Part shown: positions 1-5,790 of the stretch, piece after piece
Layout: the number at the start of each line of letters is the position of its first letter
Position numbering within the stretch: position 1 is the stretch's first letter
Assembly (NCBI GenBank): GCA_937930625.1
Contig: CALHBW010000053.1
Location: forward strand, 1 to 7,605
DNA from: an uncultured Saprospiraceae bacterium
Lineage (GTDB): Bacteria; Bacteroidota; Bacteroidia; Chitinophagales; Saprospiraceae
Length of the DNA: 7,605 bases
Direction of reading: 5' to 3'
Made by a program: the position numbers and the translations under genes
The notes under the pieces: generated by a model
Told to the model about the DNA's origin: nothing
Database searches by the model: none
Seen by the model: only the letters and a program-made list of their open reading frames with translations

Positions 1-1
1 A

Positions 2-1009
2 GGTCAGGGCAATAGTTTTGTCGGAAATGGTGCAGGTTTTACAAACACCACAGGACAGTATAATACCTTCATAGGAAATGGTGCAGGTTATCTGAATGTA
101 GAAGGGGCTAGCAATGTATTCAACGGTACTAACTCAGGATACGCCAATACCACCGGCTCACACAATGTTTTTTCAGGACATGGTGCCGGACGGCATAACA
201 CTACCGGAGAAAGAAACGTTTTCACGGGACACGTTGCAGGTTATCAAAATACTACAGGTACAAAAAACGTCTTTGGTGGCTATGCTGCCGGATATAAAAA
301 TACGGAAGGCGTACAAAATGTGTTTAGCGGATATGCAGCAGGTTACCAAAACACAACAGGAAGTAACAATCTTTTCCTTGGTCATACTTCCGGTTATGAC
401 AATACGGTTGGTATGAGAAATACCTTTATTGGGGTAGCAGCAGGTAGAAAAAATAACGGCGGACTGAATAATGTCTTCATTGGTATGAATACAGGCTACG
501 AAAACATCGCCGGAAACCATAATGTACTCGTCGGCTACGAAGCCGGAAAATCCGTATTGGGCGATAGAAATGTCTGTATCGGGTTTCGCGCAGGAATGAG
601 CGAAACAGGTGCGAACAAACTCTATATTGACAATTCGGGAACAACTGTACCGCTTATTTACGGCGATTTTGATACCAATCAACTCGGCATCAATACCAAT
701 ACCATTCCCGCTGATTATGCAATGGCTGTAAAAGGAAAAATCATCACAGAGGAAGTCCGCGTACAGCTCAAAGGCAATTGGCCCGACTACGTATTCGCCA
801 AAGATTACGACCTCTTACCAATTCAAGATTTAAAAACATTCATAGCAAAAGAAAATCACTTACCTGATGTGCCTTCTTCCAAAGAAATCGAAGCACAAGG
901 CGGCACAGATGTAGGCGAAATGAATCAAATTTTATTAAAAAAAGTAGAAGAACTCACCCTTTATATCATTCAATTGAATGAAGAAATAGAGCAGTTGAAG
1001 AAGAAGTAA
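2..1009 (+). CDS. Repeat-rich surface/fibre-like protein with C-terminal coiled coil (5' truncated)
   Basis: The frame is open from the left window edge to a TAA at 1007-1009, giving 335 residues with the N-terminus missing. Residues 15-200 are 17-residue repeats of the form NTTGxxNVFxGxxAGYx, which suggest a beta-roll or beta-solenoid stalk like trimeric adhesin heads (inference). The pattern decays into the transition ETGANKLYIDNS near residue 200. Residues about 250-305 are a conserved module seen at the end of many Bacteroidota repeat proteins (NWPDYVF near 259-265, then ENHLPDVPSSKEIEAQGG and VGEM). The last about 30 residues form a coiled coil (LLKKVEELTLYIIQLNEEIE), probably for oligomerisation. 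There is no T9SS sorting domain at the C-terminus. The module sits where phage-fibre peptidase S74 domains often sit, but I see no S74 catalytic residues and do not claim self-cleavage. The exact role is unknown; surface location is inferred. GTG at 320 is not a real start because the repeats continue in frame upstream. Confidence 0.85.
   Translation, partial: GQGNSFVGNGAGFTNTTGQYNTFIGNGAGYLNVEGASNVFNGTNSGYANTTGSHNVFSGHGAGRHNTTGERNVFTGHVAGYQNTTGTKNVFGGYAAGYKNTEGVQNVFSGYAAGYQNTTGSNNLFLGHTSGYDNTVGMRNTFIGVAAGRKNNGGLNNVFIGMNTGYENIAGNHNVLVGYEAGKSVLGDRNVCIGFRAGMSETGANKLYIDNSGTTVPLIYGDFDTNQLGINTNTIPADYAMAVKGKIITEEVRVQLKGNWPDYVFAKDYDLLPIQDLKTFIAKENHLPDVPSSKEIEAQGGTDVGEMNQILLKKVEELTLYIIQLNEEIEQLKKK
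44..598 (+). repeat. In-frame 51-bp coding repeats (17-aa units)
   Basis: Units start at 44, 95, 146, 197, 248, 299, 350, 401 and 452 (nine of exactly 51 bp). Two 48-bp units at 503 and 551 follow, each one codon shorter. A partial unit precedes position 44. The conserved positions are N1, G4, N7, F9, G11, A14 and G15. The DNA of adjacent units differs strongly at third codon positions (for example aat act aca ggt, aat acg gaa ggc, aac aca aca gga). The repeat is therefore old and kept at protein level, not a recent tandem expansion. Confidence 0.9.
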
Positions 1010-1045
1010 GTAGTTTATTGGTGATTGGTAATTCGTGTACTCGTT
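1010..1045. repeat. Degenerate gtgattggt-type micro-repeat after the gene 1 stop
   Basis: Immediately after the stop codon lies a low-complexity stretch containing gtgattggtaatt (1021-1033). A very similar stretch, gtgattggttaatt followed by ggtgattag, sits right after the DUF1501 stop at 5169-5192. Such degenerate GTGATTGGT strings look like the micro-repeats that collect in Bacteroidota spacers. No function is claimed. Confidence 0.4.
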
Positions 1046-1058
1046 ATTCGTTTTTTTG

Positions 1059-1081
1059 ATAATTCATTGAAAATGAATTAT
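1059..1081 (+). terminator. AT-rich hairpin, candidate terminator of the repeat-protein gene
   Basis: A perfect 10-bp inverted repeat, ataattcatt / aatgaattat, with a gaa loop starts 50 bp after the stop at 1009. It is preceded by a T7 run (1051-1057) and followed by ttatttaaa. The stem is almost all A/T, so termination is plausible but not strong. Confidence 0.45.
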
Positions 1082-1198
1082 TTATTTAAACTTAAACTTT
1101 CCCGACAACTGTACAGGATAAACTTCCAATTACTTACTTCCCCATTTTGATTCATTTTTTGAATTTTATTAAAATTATAAATTCTCAATCAATACAAA

Positions 1199-1270
1199 TT
1201 TCAGCTTGAATATAAAATTGAAGTTGAATTTCAGCTTGAAGTTGAGGTTGAGGTTGAAATTGAAGTTGAG
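1199..1270. repeat. Degenerate hexanucleotide array (gttgag/gttgaa) upstream of the DUF1800 gene
   Basis: Twelve consecutive 6-bp units can be read without a gap: tttcag cttgaa tataaa, attgaa gttgaa tttcag, cttgaa gttgag gttgag, gttgaa attgaa gttgag. The pair tttcag-cttgaa occurs twice, 30 bp apart. The array ends 23 bp before the ATG at 1294 and so lies where a promoter or 5' leader would be expected. The rest of the spacer (1082-1198) is AT-rich with no clear TAnnTTTG promoter; the only other thing noted is an 8-bp palindrome, ctgtacag, at 1109-1116. Confidence 0.75.
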
Positions 1271-1293
1271 AATTTACTTAAAATTAAATAAAT

Positions 1294-3069
1294 ATGAGTG
1301 TTACCACAACATCTCTGGCATCGCGAAGCGGTAGCCTCGGCATACAATTGGCGGGACACCTACTGCGGAGGACATCCTTCAGGTTTACCAAACCTCGTGT
1401 TGATGAACTAGAAGTACTGGACGCTGATGCAGCCGTTGATAATCTTTTTAATACCGCAGTCCCTACCCCCTACATTCCCCGACCACTTGATTATGATGAA
1501 GATGTATATAACGCAACCGGCGGAGAATGGATTGACGATGATAATGCACAAGATGTAAATGAAGGCAACCGCCGACAATGGGTAGCTACTTGGTGGCTTC
1601 GCAATGCGATATACGACCCCTCAGCTACACACAAATTGGCGTTTTTTATTCATACTTTTTTTACGACCTCATATGAAGGCATATCGGGTTCGGGAGTAGG
1701 TGCTTACCAACTCTCCCGATTTTTCTACGACCACTTGGCATTGCTCAATTATGCCGCAGAAAATAGTATGGGTTTGAAAACCCTTGCCAAGAAAATGACG
1801 CTGGATAATTTCATGCTGTGCTATCTCAATAATAGACTCAACAGAGCCTCCGGCGTGAATGAAAATTACGCCAGAGAATTTCTCGAACTCTTTACCATAG
1901 GCATAGGCGACGAACAAAACCCCAATTACACTGAAGAAGACATTACGAAAGTAGCGCAAATACTAACAGGATTCACCACAAAACTCACCCGAAATGAGAG
2001 TAATGTTGACGGCGGAGCTAACGACGATGACCCCAATCCGACACCGGCTACAGGCATCTTCAAGGGCTATGCACTGCTTTCCAACCACGATACAAGTGAT
2101 AAGACCTTTTCTGAAAAATTTGGTGAAACAACCATAACAGGAGGAAACACCGTAGCAGGCATGTATCAGGAATTGGAAGACCTGATAGATATGGTATTCG
2201 CACAAGAAGCAACCGCCAGAAATTATGCGCGAAAAATGTATCGGTTTTATGTCGATTCGACCATTACTCAGAACATCGAAGATACGGTGATTACCGATTT
2301 GGCAGATGACCTTATTGCCAATAACTACGACTTAGTCGCTACACTAAAATTGCTACTCAAAAGCGAACACTTTTATAGCATGTGTAACTCCGCAGAAGGC
2401 GGTGGCAATATCATCAAATCGCCCATAGAGATACTCACCGAAGCCATGAGTTTCTTTAATACAGATTTGCCCGCGCTTTCCGGTACGCCCACAGCAACAG
2501 AAATCGAAGAACATTTCTTCCGTTTCGGAACTGCTTATTTATTCAACAAGCTCGGCGAAGATGGTGGGATATTGCTATTCGGACCCAACAGCGTAGCAGG
2601 TTATCCGGCATATTATCAAGAACCTTTGAGGGATAAAAACTGGTACAATGGTACGACCATACCTACCCGATATACTATCGGTGAATTATTTGTGACCAAT
2701 CAATATTACATCGACAATATCTTGCATACCAATATTGATTCAGTGGCTTTTGCCAACTATCTGGCTGATATACTCGGCGTAGATGTTGGCAATGCAAATG
2801 ATATGCTGGATGCAGTCCTTAATTACCTCCTTCCGCGACCACTTAGTGCTGAGAGGCGGGATATTATCAAAGATATATTCTTGGGTGGAATCGCCGCAGA
2901 CCCCGCAGATGCCGAAATCAACTGGCAATGCGAATGGGGGCTTTATCACGGCGAAGGCTGTAATGTAGCACCGGATGTACCACCTGATGGTGACGAAGAC
3001 AGAGTACGTCCGCACTTGAATGCTTTAGTCGTGGCGGTATTATCCGCACAGGAATTTCAATTAAAATAG
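1294..3069 (+). CDS. DUF1800 family protein
   Basis: This is a 591-residue protein of the DUF1800 family, whose biochemical role is not established. The family hallmarks are clear: HLLRRTSF at residues 22-29, the central NENYAREFLELFTIG at 189-203, YTEEDITKVAQILTGFT at 212-228, and a helical C-terminal half ending in VAVLSAQEFQLK. Length fits the family. The start is set by an in-frame stop (TAA, 1285-1287) just upstream; no strong ribosome site is seen, as is usual in the phylum. The next gene, 101 bp downstream on the same strand, is DUF1501, the standard partner of DUF1800 in many bacteria, so they are probably cotranscribed. The N-terminus (MSVTTTSLASRSGSLGIQL) lacks a recognisable signal peptide and there is no T9SS C-terminal domain, unlike its partner. 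Residues 231-275 form an acidic insert rich in N, D and G. Family assignment is firm; function is unknown. Confidence 0.92.
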   Translation: MSVTTTSLASRSGSLGIQLAGHLLRRTSFRFTKPRVDELEVLDADAAVDNLFNTAVPTPYIPRPLDYDEDVYNATGGEWIDDDNAQDVNEGNRRQWVATWWLRNAIYDPSATHKLAFFIHTFFTTSYEGISGSGVGAYQLSRFFYDHLALLNYAAENSMGLKTLAKKMTLDNFMLCYLNNRLNRASGVNENYAREFLELFTIGIGDEQNPNYTEEDITKVAQILTGFTTKLTRNESNVDGGANDDDPNPTPATGIFKGYALLSNHDTSDKTFSEKFGETTITGGNTVAGMYQELEDLIDMVFAQEATARNYARKMYRFYVDSTITQNIEDTVITDLADDLIANNYDLVATLKLLLKSEHFYSMCNSAEGGGNIIKSPIEILTEAMSFFNTDLPALSGTPTATEIEEHFFRFGTAYLFNKLGEDGGILLFGPNSVAGYPAYYQEPLRDKNWYNGTTIPTRYTIGELFVTNQYYIDNILHTNIDSVAFANYLADILGVDVGNANDMLDAVLNYLLPRPLSAERRDIIKDIFLGGIAADPADAEINWQCEWGLYHGEGCNVAPDVPPDGDEDRVRPHLNALVVAVLSAQEFQLK

Positions 3070-3073
3070 TTAA

Positions 3074-3155
3074 TAGTCCATAGTTCGCAGTCCATAGTCG
3101 ATAGGTGATGCGAGAAGGTTAATTAAGTTGTCTATGGACTATCGACCATTGACTA
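3074..3155. repeat. Imperfect inverted repeat of agtccatag type between the DUF1800 and DUF1501 genes
   Basis: The left arm 3074-3097 and right arm 3132-3155 match at 18 of 24 positions as an inverted repeat, including a perfect 9-bp block (agtccatag, 3089-3097, pairing with 3132-3140). The loop is 3098-3131. The motif tagtccatag is also repeated directly within the left arm (3074-3083, and agtccatag at 3089-3097). It fills most of the 101-bp gap between two probably cotranscribed genes. There is no U-tract of terminator type right after the right arm; ATAAAAAAATATAATT leads into the next ATG. It may be a transcript-processing or stabilising hairpin, or just a drifting intergenic repeat. Confidence 0.6.
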
Positions 3156-3170
3156 TAAAAAAATATAATT

Positions 3171-5162
3171 ATGAAACGTAGAGATTTCTTTAAACATACG
3201 GCTCCGCTGGTCACTGCACCCATACTCCTCAATTCGGGTGTAGCAAGAGCCTTTAATAGTTTCGATTTATTCACCTCCTTGTCTTGCGAAACAGTACGCG
3301 AACGCTTTCTGGTCGTCATTCAATTGAGAGGTGCAAATGACGGACTCAATACCATTCTTCGCCCCGAATATTATAATGACACCATAGACCATTATTTGGA
3401 CAAAAGACCGGATGTGTATATTCCGGAAACCGAACTTCTATCTTCTTCCAACAGTATTTTTAATGATATTAAATTTCATCCAAATTTGGGTAAAATCAGG
3501 GATTTAGCGGATAACGATTGTTTGAATATCATTCAATCGGTAGGCTATCCTTCGATGAATAGGTCGCACTTCAAAGCCACTGACTTGTGGCTCACCGGAG
3601 GAGACGGTATCAATTCACCAATTAGTACAAGACCCAATGAGACCAGTTCAACCATCACCGAGGGATGGATGGGTTTGTACCTTGAAAATATCTTTGAGGG
3701 ATATAGCGGTACGCCCAATGCTTTTATGCCCGACCCTTTGGGTATTCATTTAAAAAGTAAAAATCAATCACTTGGTTTTCATACGCACGAAGAGCATCTT
3801 GCAGCAATAAATCTTGGTGTCAAAACAAATGATGGTTTTTATGCCTTACTATCTGAACAAGGCATCAGTTCCGAGTTCTTTGAAGAAAGTTCTTGTGGCG
3901 ACAAGGTTGCCTTTATGAAATTGATAGACCAAGAAACACAAGTCTATGGCAAGCGGATTCAAGAGGTATTCGACAGAGGACAGAATAGTTCGGTGGACTA
4001 TGGCAACCACGATTTGGCTACCCAATTGCGAACGGTAGCAAAACTCGTCAATGGCGGTTCAAAAACTAAGGTATTTCTCACCGAAATGACCGGATTTGAC
4101 ACCCACGTACAACAACTCGTAGGTCATGCCAATTTGATGACACACCTTTCTGAATCCGTTCATGCTTTTATGGATGATTTGGATAAAATGGGTATTTTAG
4201 ATAGGTGTTTAATCGTGACTTTCTCCGAATTTGGCCGAAAATTTATCAGTAACACCAGCTTGGGTACCGACCACGGTACACTCGCGCCAATGATGGTATT
4301 CGGGCATCCCGACAAAATCAACAGCGGACTCACCGGACCGGCACTCAACGTGACTACATTGGACGGACAAGGTGCGCCATCTGTAGCAACAGGCAACCAC
4401 GTAGATTACAGAAATGTATTCAGGAGCATCCTCAGCAAATGGTTAGGCGCGGAGCAAGACACACTTGATGTTGCCTTCTCTGCTCATGGCGAGCAAAATA
4501 TTGACTTGATTAAGACAGGCAGCGATGCTTCCGGCACTTCGGGCTGTTATGTGCCCAATCAGCAGGATAATGAGCATATTGTCAATGTCAGTATTCCTAC
4601 CATAGATGAGGAAGTCAGCGCAGGTACTTATACACCCGCAGGTATTTCGACAGGTGGCGTAAGTACCGAGCCTTTGCACGAAATTACGGCTTGCAATTAT
4701 GTAGATTTACTACCGGGTTTTGTGGCTGCTTGTGGCACCAATGTCATCGTCTATCCATTCGCATGTAATGTCGGTCAACCACCTGCCGCACTCATCGCCA
4801 ATACCGACGAACAGACTGACGACTTGATGCAGGCGGTCTATACGCAACAACAACAAGTAGGCGACGAAAGCCGATTGGTAGAGGTAATGCCCAATTTTGA
4901 GCGTATCAAAATCAAGCTATTTCCCAATCCTGCAACTGATTTTGTGAATGTCTCTTTTTCCGTCAGACAAGGCGAACAAGATGTACATTTGGAGTTATTG
5001 GATGCTAAAGGAAGTATCGTTCCGGTACGTGTGCCCAACTTCTCTTCGCAAGGCGCAGATATCAATGTGACGTTGGATATTTCGCATGTACCCGCAGGTG
5101 TGTATTATGTGCGATACGTGAGTCGTGCAATGATTGAGACTTTTAAAGTCGTGATTATGTAG
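3171..5162 (+). CDS. DUF1501 protein with Tat signal, coathanger-like domain and T9SS type A sorting domain
   Basis: The protein has 663 residues. The N-terminus MKRRDFFKHT, a hydrophobic stretch and GVARA form a twin-arginine signal with likely cleavage near residue 27. Residues about 45-440 are DUF1501, a family related in fold to sulfatases and alkaline phosphatases. Visible motifs are QLRGANDGLNT (51-61), MNRSHFKATDLW (129-140), GFDTH (308-312), TFSEFGR (350-356), TDHGT (366-370) and NHVDYRNVF (409-417). Residues about 483-532 (SAGTYTPAG to LLPGFVAACGTNVIVYPF) resemble the 3-coathanger stack domain of Bacteroidota secreted proteins. Residues about 580-663 (LFPNPATDFVNV, then DISHVPAGVYYVRY) are a type A T9SS sorting domain, implying export across the outer membrane and surface attachment or release. 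The gene follows DUF1800 by 101 bp, so the pair probably acts together. The enzymatic role of DUF1501 is not known. Confidence 0.93.
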   Translation: MKRRDFFKHTAPLVTAPILLNSGVARAFNSFDLFTSLSCETVRERFLVVIQLRGANDGLNTILRPEYYNDTIDHYLDKRPDVYIPETELLSSSNSIFNDIKFHPNLGKIRDLADNDCLNIIQSVGYPSMNRSHFKATDLWLTGGDGINSPISTRPNETSSTITEGWMGLYLENIFEGYSGTPNAFMPDPLGIHLKSKNQSLGFHTHEEHLAAINLGVKTNDGFYALLSEQGISSEFFEESSCGDKVAFMKLIDQETQVYGKRIQEVFDRGQNSSVDYGNHDLATQLRTVAKLVNGGSKTKVFLTEMTGFDTHVQQLVGHANLMTHLSESVHAFMDDLDKMGILDRCLIVTFSEFGRKFISNTSLGTDHGTLAPMMVFGHPDKINSGLTGPALNVTTLDGQGAPSVATGNHVDYRNVFRSILSKWLGAEQDTLDVAFSAHGEQNIDLIKTGSDASGTSGCYVPNQQDNEHIVNVSIPTIDEEVSAGTYTPAGISTGGVSTEPLHEITACNYVDLLPGFVAACGTNVIVYPFACNVGQPPAALIANTDEQTDDLMQAVYTQQQQVGDESRLVEVMPNFERIKIKLFPNPATDFVNVSFSVRQGEQDVHLELLDAKGSIVPVRVPNFSSQGADINVTLDISHVPAGVYYVRYVSRAMIETFKVVIM

Positions 5163-5202
5163 TATTTAGTGATTGGTTAATTTGGTGATTAGTTTTTAAT
5201 AG

Positions 5203-5224
5203 ATTTTGCTTCGCAAAATTTTAT
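5203..5224 (+). terminator. Candidate intrinsic terminator of the DUF1501 gene
   Basis: The 7-bp stem attttgc / gcaaaat with a ttc loop (5203-5219) is followed by tttta and starts 40 bp after the stop codon at 5162. The stem is short and AT-rich except at the loop end. A second hairpin at 5295-5328 followed by ATTTTT is an alternative or backup site. Confidence 0.5.
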
Positions 5225-5294
5225 GTAAACTATTCATTATCATTTTTTTGTACAAATTTTATTCATTTAAATTAATATAAATAAACGAATCATA

Positions 5295-5334
5295 GAATGA
5301 GTAAATAACGAAAGTTATTTGCTCATTCATTTTT
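5295..5334 (+). terminator. 15-bp hairpin with GAAA loop and T-run (possible second terminator)
   Basis: The arms gaatgagtaaataac (5295-5309) and gttatttgctcattc (5314-5328) pair over 15 positions with one G-T wobble and close on a GAAA loop, a GNRA-type tetraloop if transcribed. The stem is followed by ATTTTT (5329-5334). It lies 132 bp beyond the DUF1501 stop. Terminator function is likely but unproven; it could equally belong to the group of inverted repeats that follows. Confidence 0.5.
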
Positions 5335-5427
5335 GGTAGTCCTTTAGATGTAATGCTAATTCATGGCGACTTGCCTTGCATTTTGAAAATGCAAGGCAAG
5401 TTTGAGCATTACATTTATAGCACTACC
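5335..5427. repeat. Nested inverted repeat (three-tier cruciform)
   Basis: The innermost palindrome, cttgccttgcattt / aaatgcaaggcaag with a tga centre, spans 5370-5400 and is perfect. A perfect 10-bp outer pair, atgtaatgct (5348-5357) and agcattacat (5405-5414), encloses it with unequal internal loops of 12 nt on the left (5358-5369) and 4 nt on the right (5401-5404). A third tier, ggtagt (5335-5340) with actacc (5422-5427), continues the stem with a few mismatches. No T-run follows on either side that would make it a simple terminator. It may be a small mobile palindromic element or a structured RNA. Confidence 0.8.
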
Positions 5428-5445
5428 TCATTTTTTACTATCCTC

Positions 5446-5498
5446 CAAGTGGGTTTTAACCCCTTGTTATTCACACACAACGGGCTAAAGCCGCGTTG
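5446..5498. repeat. Pair of 21-nt REP-like hairpins
   Basis: The first imperfect palindrome, 5446-5466 (caagtgggttttaacccctt plus g), has one mismatch. The second, 5478-5498, has arms caacgggc and gcc/gcgttg around taaa with one bulged G (5493). They are equal in length and offset by 32 bp, which resembles paired REP elements (BIME-like) that are moved by RAYT transposases. No RAYT gene is in the window, so the assignment rests on structure alone. Confidence 0.5.
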
Positions 5499-5586
5499 GA
5501 AATATGTGACAAGTTCATCTAAACCATAAAAGTAGTTGATACTTTTGGAATTTGATTTTGAAATTTGAAAAAATAATTTAGACCTC

Positions 5587-5618
5587 CGTTTACTAAACTT
5601 CAAGGAGTTTAGTAAACG
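5587..5618. repeat. Perfect 13-bp inverted repeat, copy 1 (cgtttactaaact)
   Basis: The arms cgtttactaaact (5587-5599) and agtttagtaaacg (5606-5618) are perfect complements around a 6-nt loop, tcaagg. Each arm contains GTTTA-C/G-TAAAC, which is itself a near-perfect 11-bp palindrome, so the hairpin presents two dyad-symmetric sites 19 bp apart. The same arms recur at 5669-5699. No T-run follows. Confidence 0.9.
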
Positions 5619-5668
5619 TACATAAGCCACTAACTTTTAGGGCATTACAAATTTTGGTGACATGCTTA

Positions 5669-5699
5669 CGTTTACTAAACTCGAAAAGTTTAGTAAACG
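5669..5699. repeat. Perfect 13-bp inverted repeat, copy 2 (cgtttactaaact)
   Basis: The arms are identical to copy 1 (5669-5681 and 5687-5699) with a different loop, cgaaa. Facing arms of the two copies also form an inverted pair extended to 15 bp (5606-5620 with 5667-5681). The 50 bp between copies (5619-5668) is unrelated to the arms. This copy lies 91 bp downstream of the amidohydrolase stop but lacks the T-run expected of a terminator on either strand. Confidence 0.9.
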
Positions 5700-5790
5700 A
5701 ATGACTTACATTTTGTATAATATTTAATTTTATAAAGTGTCAGCCAATCAGATAAATTTGTCAAATATGTTGTCATTCTAATTGCCTATC

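Larger units (their letters stand above)
5163..5790. other. 628-bp non-coding region dense in inverted repeats
   Basis: No convincing gene is present between the two convergent genes (DUF1501 on plus, amidohydrolase on minus). The region holds a gtgattggt micro-repeat (5169-5192), hairpins at 5203-5219 and 5295-5328, a nested cruciform at 5335-5427, a pair of 21-nt REP-like hairpins (5446-5466, 5478-5498), a weak hairpin at 5528-5546 (aaaagta / tactttt), and two copies of a 13-bp-arm hairpin (5587-5618, 5669-5699). The last stretch, 5700-5790, is plain AT-rich DNA in which I see nothing further. The longest minus-strand frame here (5415-5630) has no family resemblance and runs across the hairpins. 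Confidence 0.8.

Noticed and set aside
320..322. GTG as the start of the repeat protein
   Set aside because: The same frame continues upstream to the window edge with perfectly phased repeats.
44..598. CRISPR array suggested by even 51-bp spacing
   Set aside because: Units are in-frame coding sequence with no identical repeat/unique spacer alternation.
173..682. 169-residue open frame on the minus strand
   Set aside because: It is antisense to the 17-residue repeat domain; its repeated look (for example repeated SG-x-I/V patterns) is a mirror of the sense repeats.
5540..5547. Plus-strand TACTTTTG matching the TAnnTTTG promoter element
   Set aside because: There is no suitably spaced -33 TTG and no plus-strand gene downstream; likely chance in AT-rich DNA, though an unannotated RNA cannot be excluded.
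5415..5630. 71-residue minus-strand frame containing RGFSPLCVNNKGLKPTW
   Set aside because: It is translated from the REP-like hairpins and the GTTTACTAAAC repeat; such peptides are typical by-products of intergenic repeats.
5669..5699. Hairpin considered as terminator of the amidohydrolase
   Set aside because: No T-run follows the stem on the minus strand, and an identical second copy 51 bp further on suggests another role.
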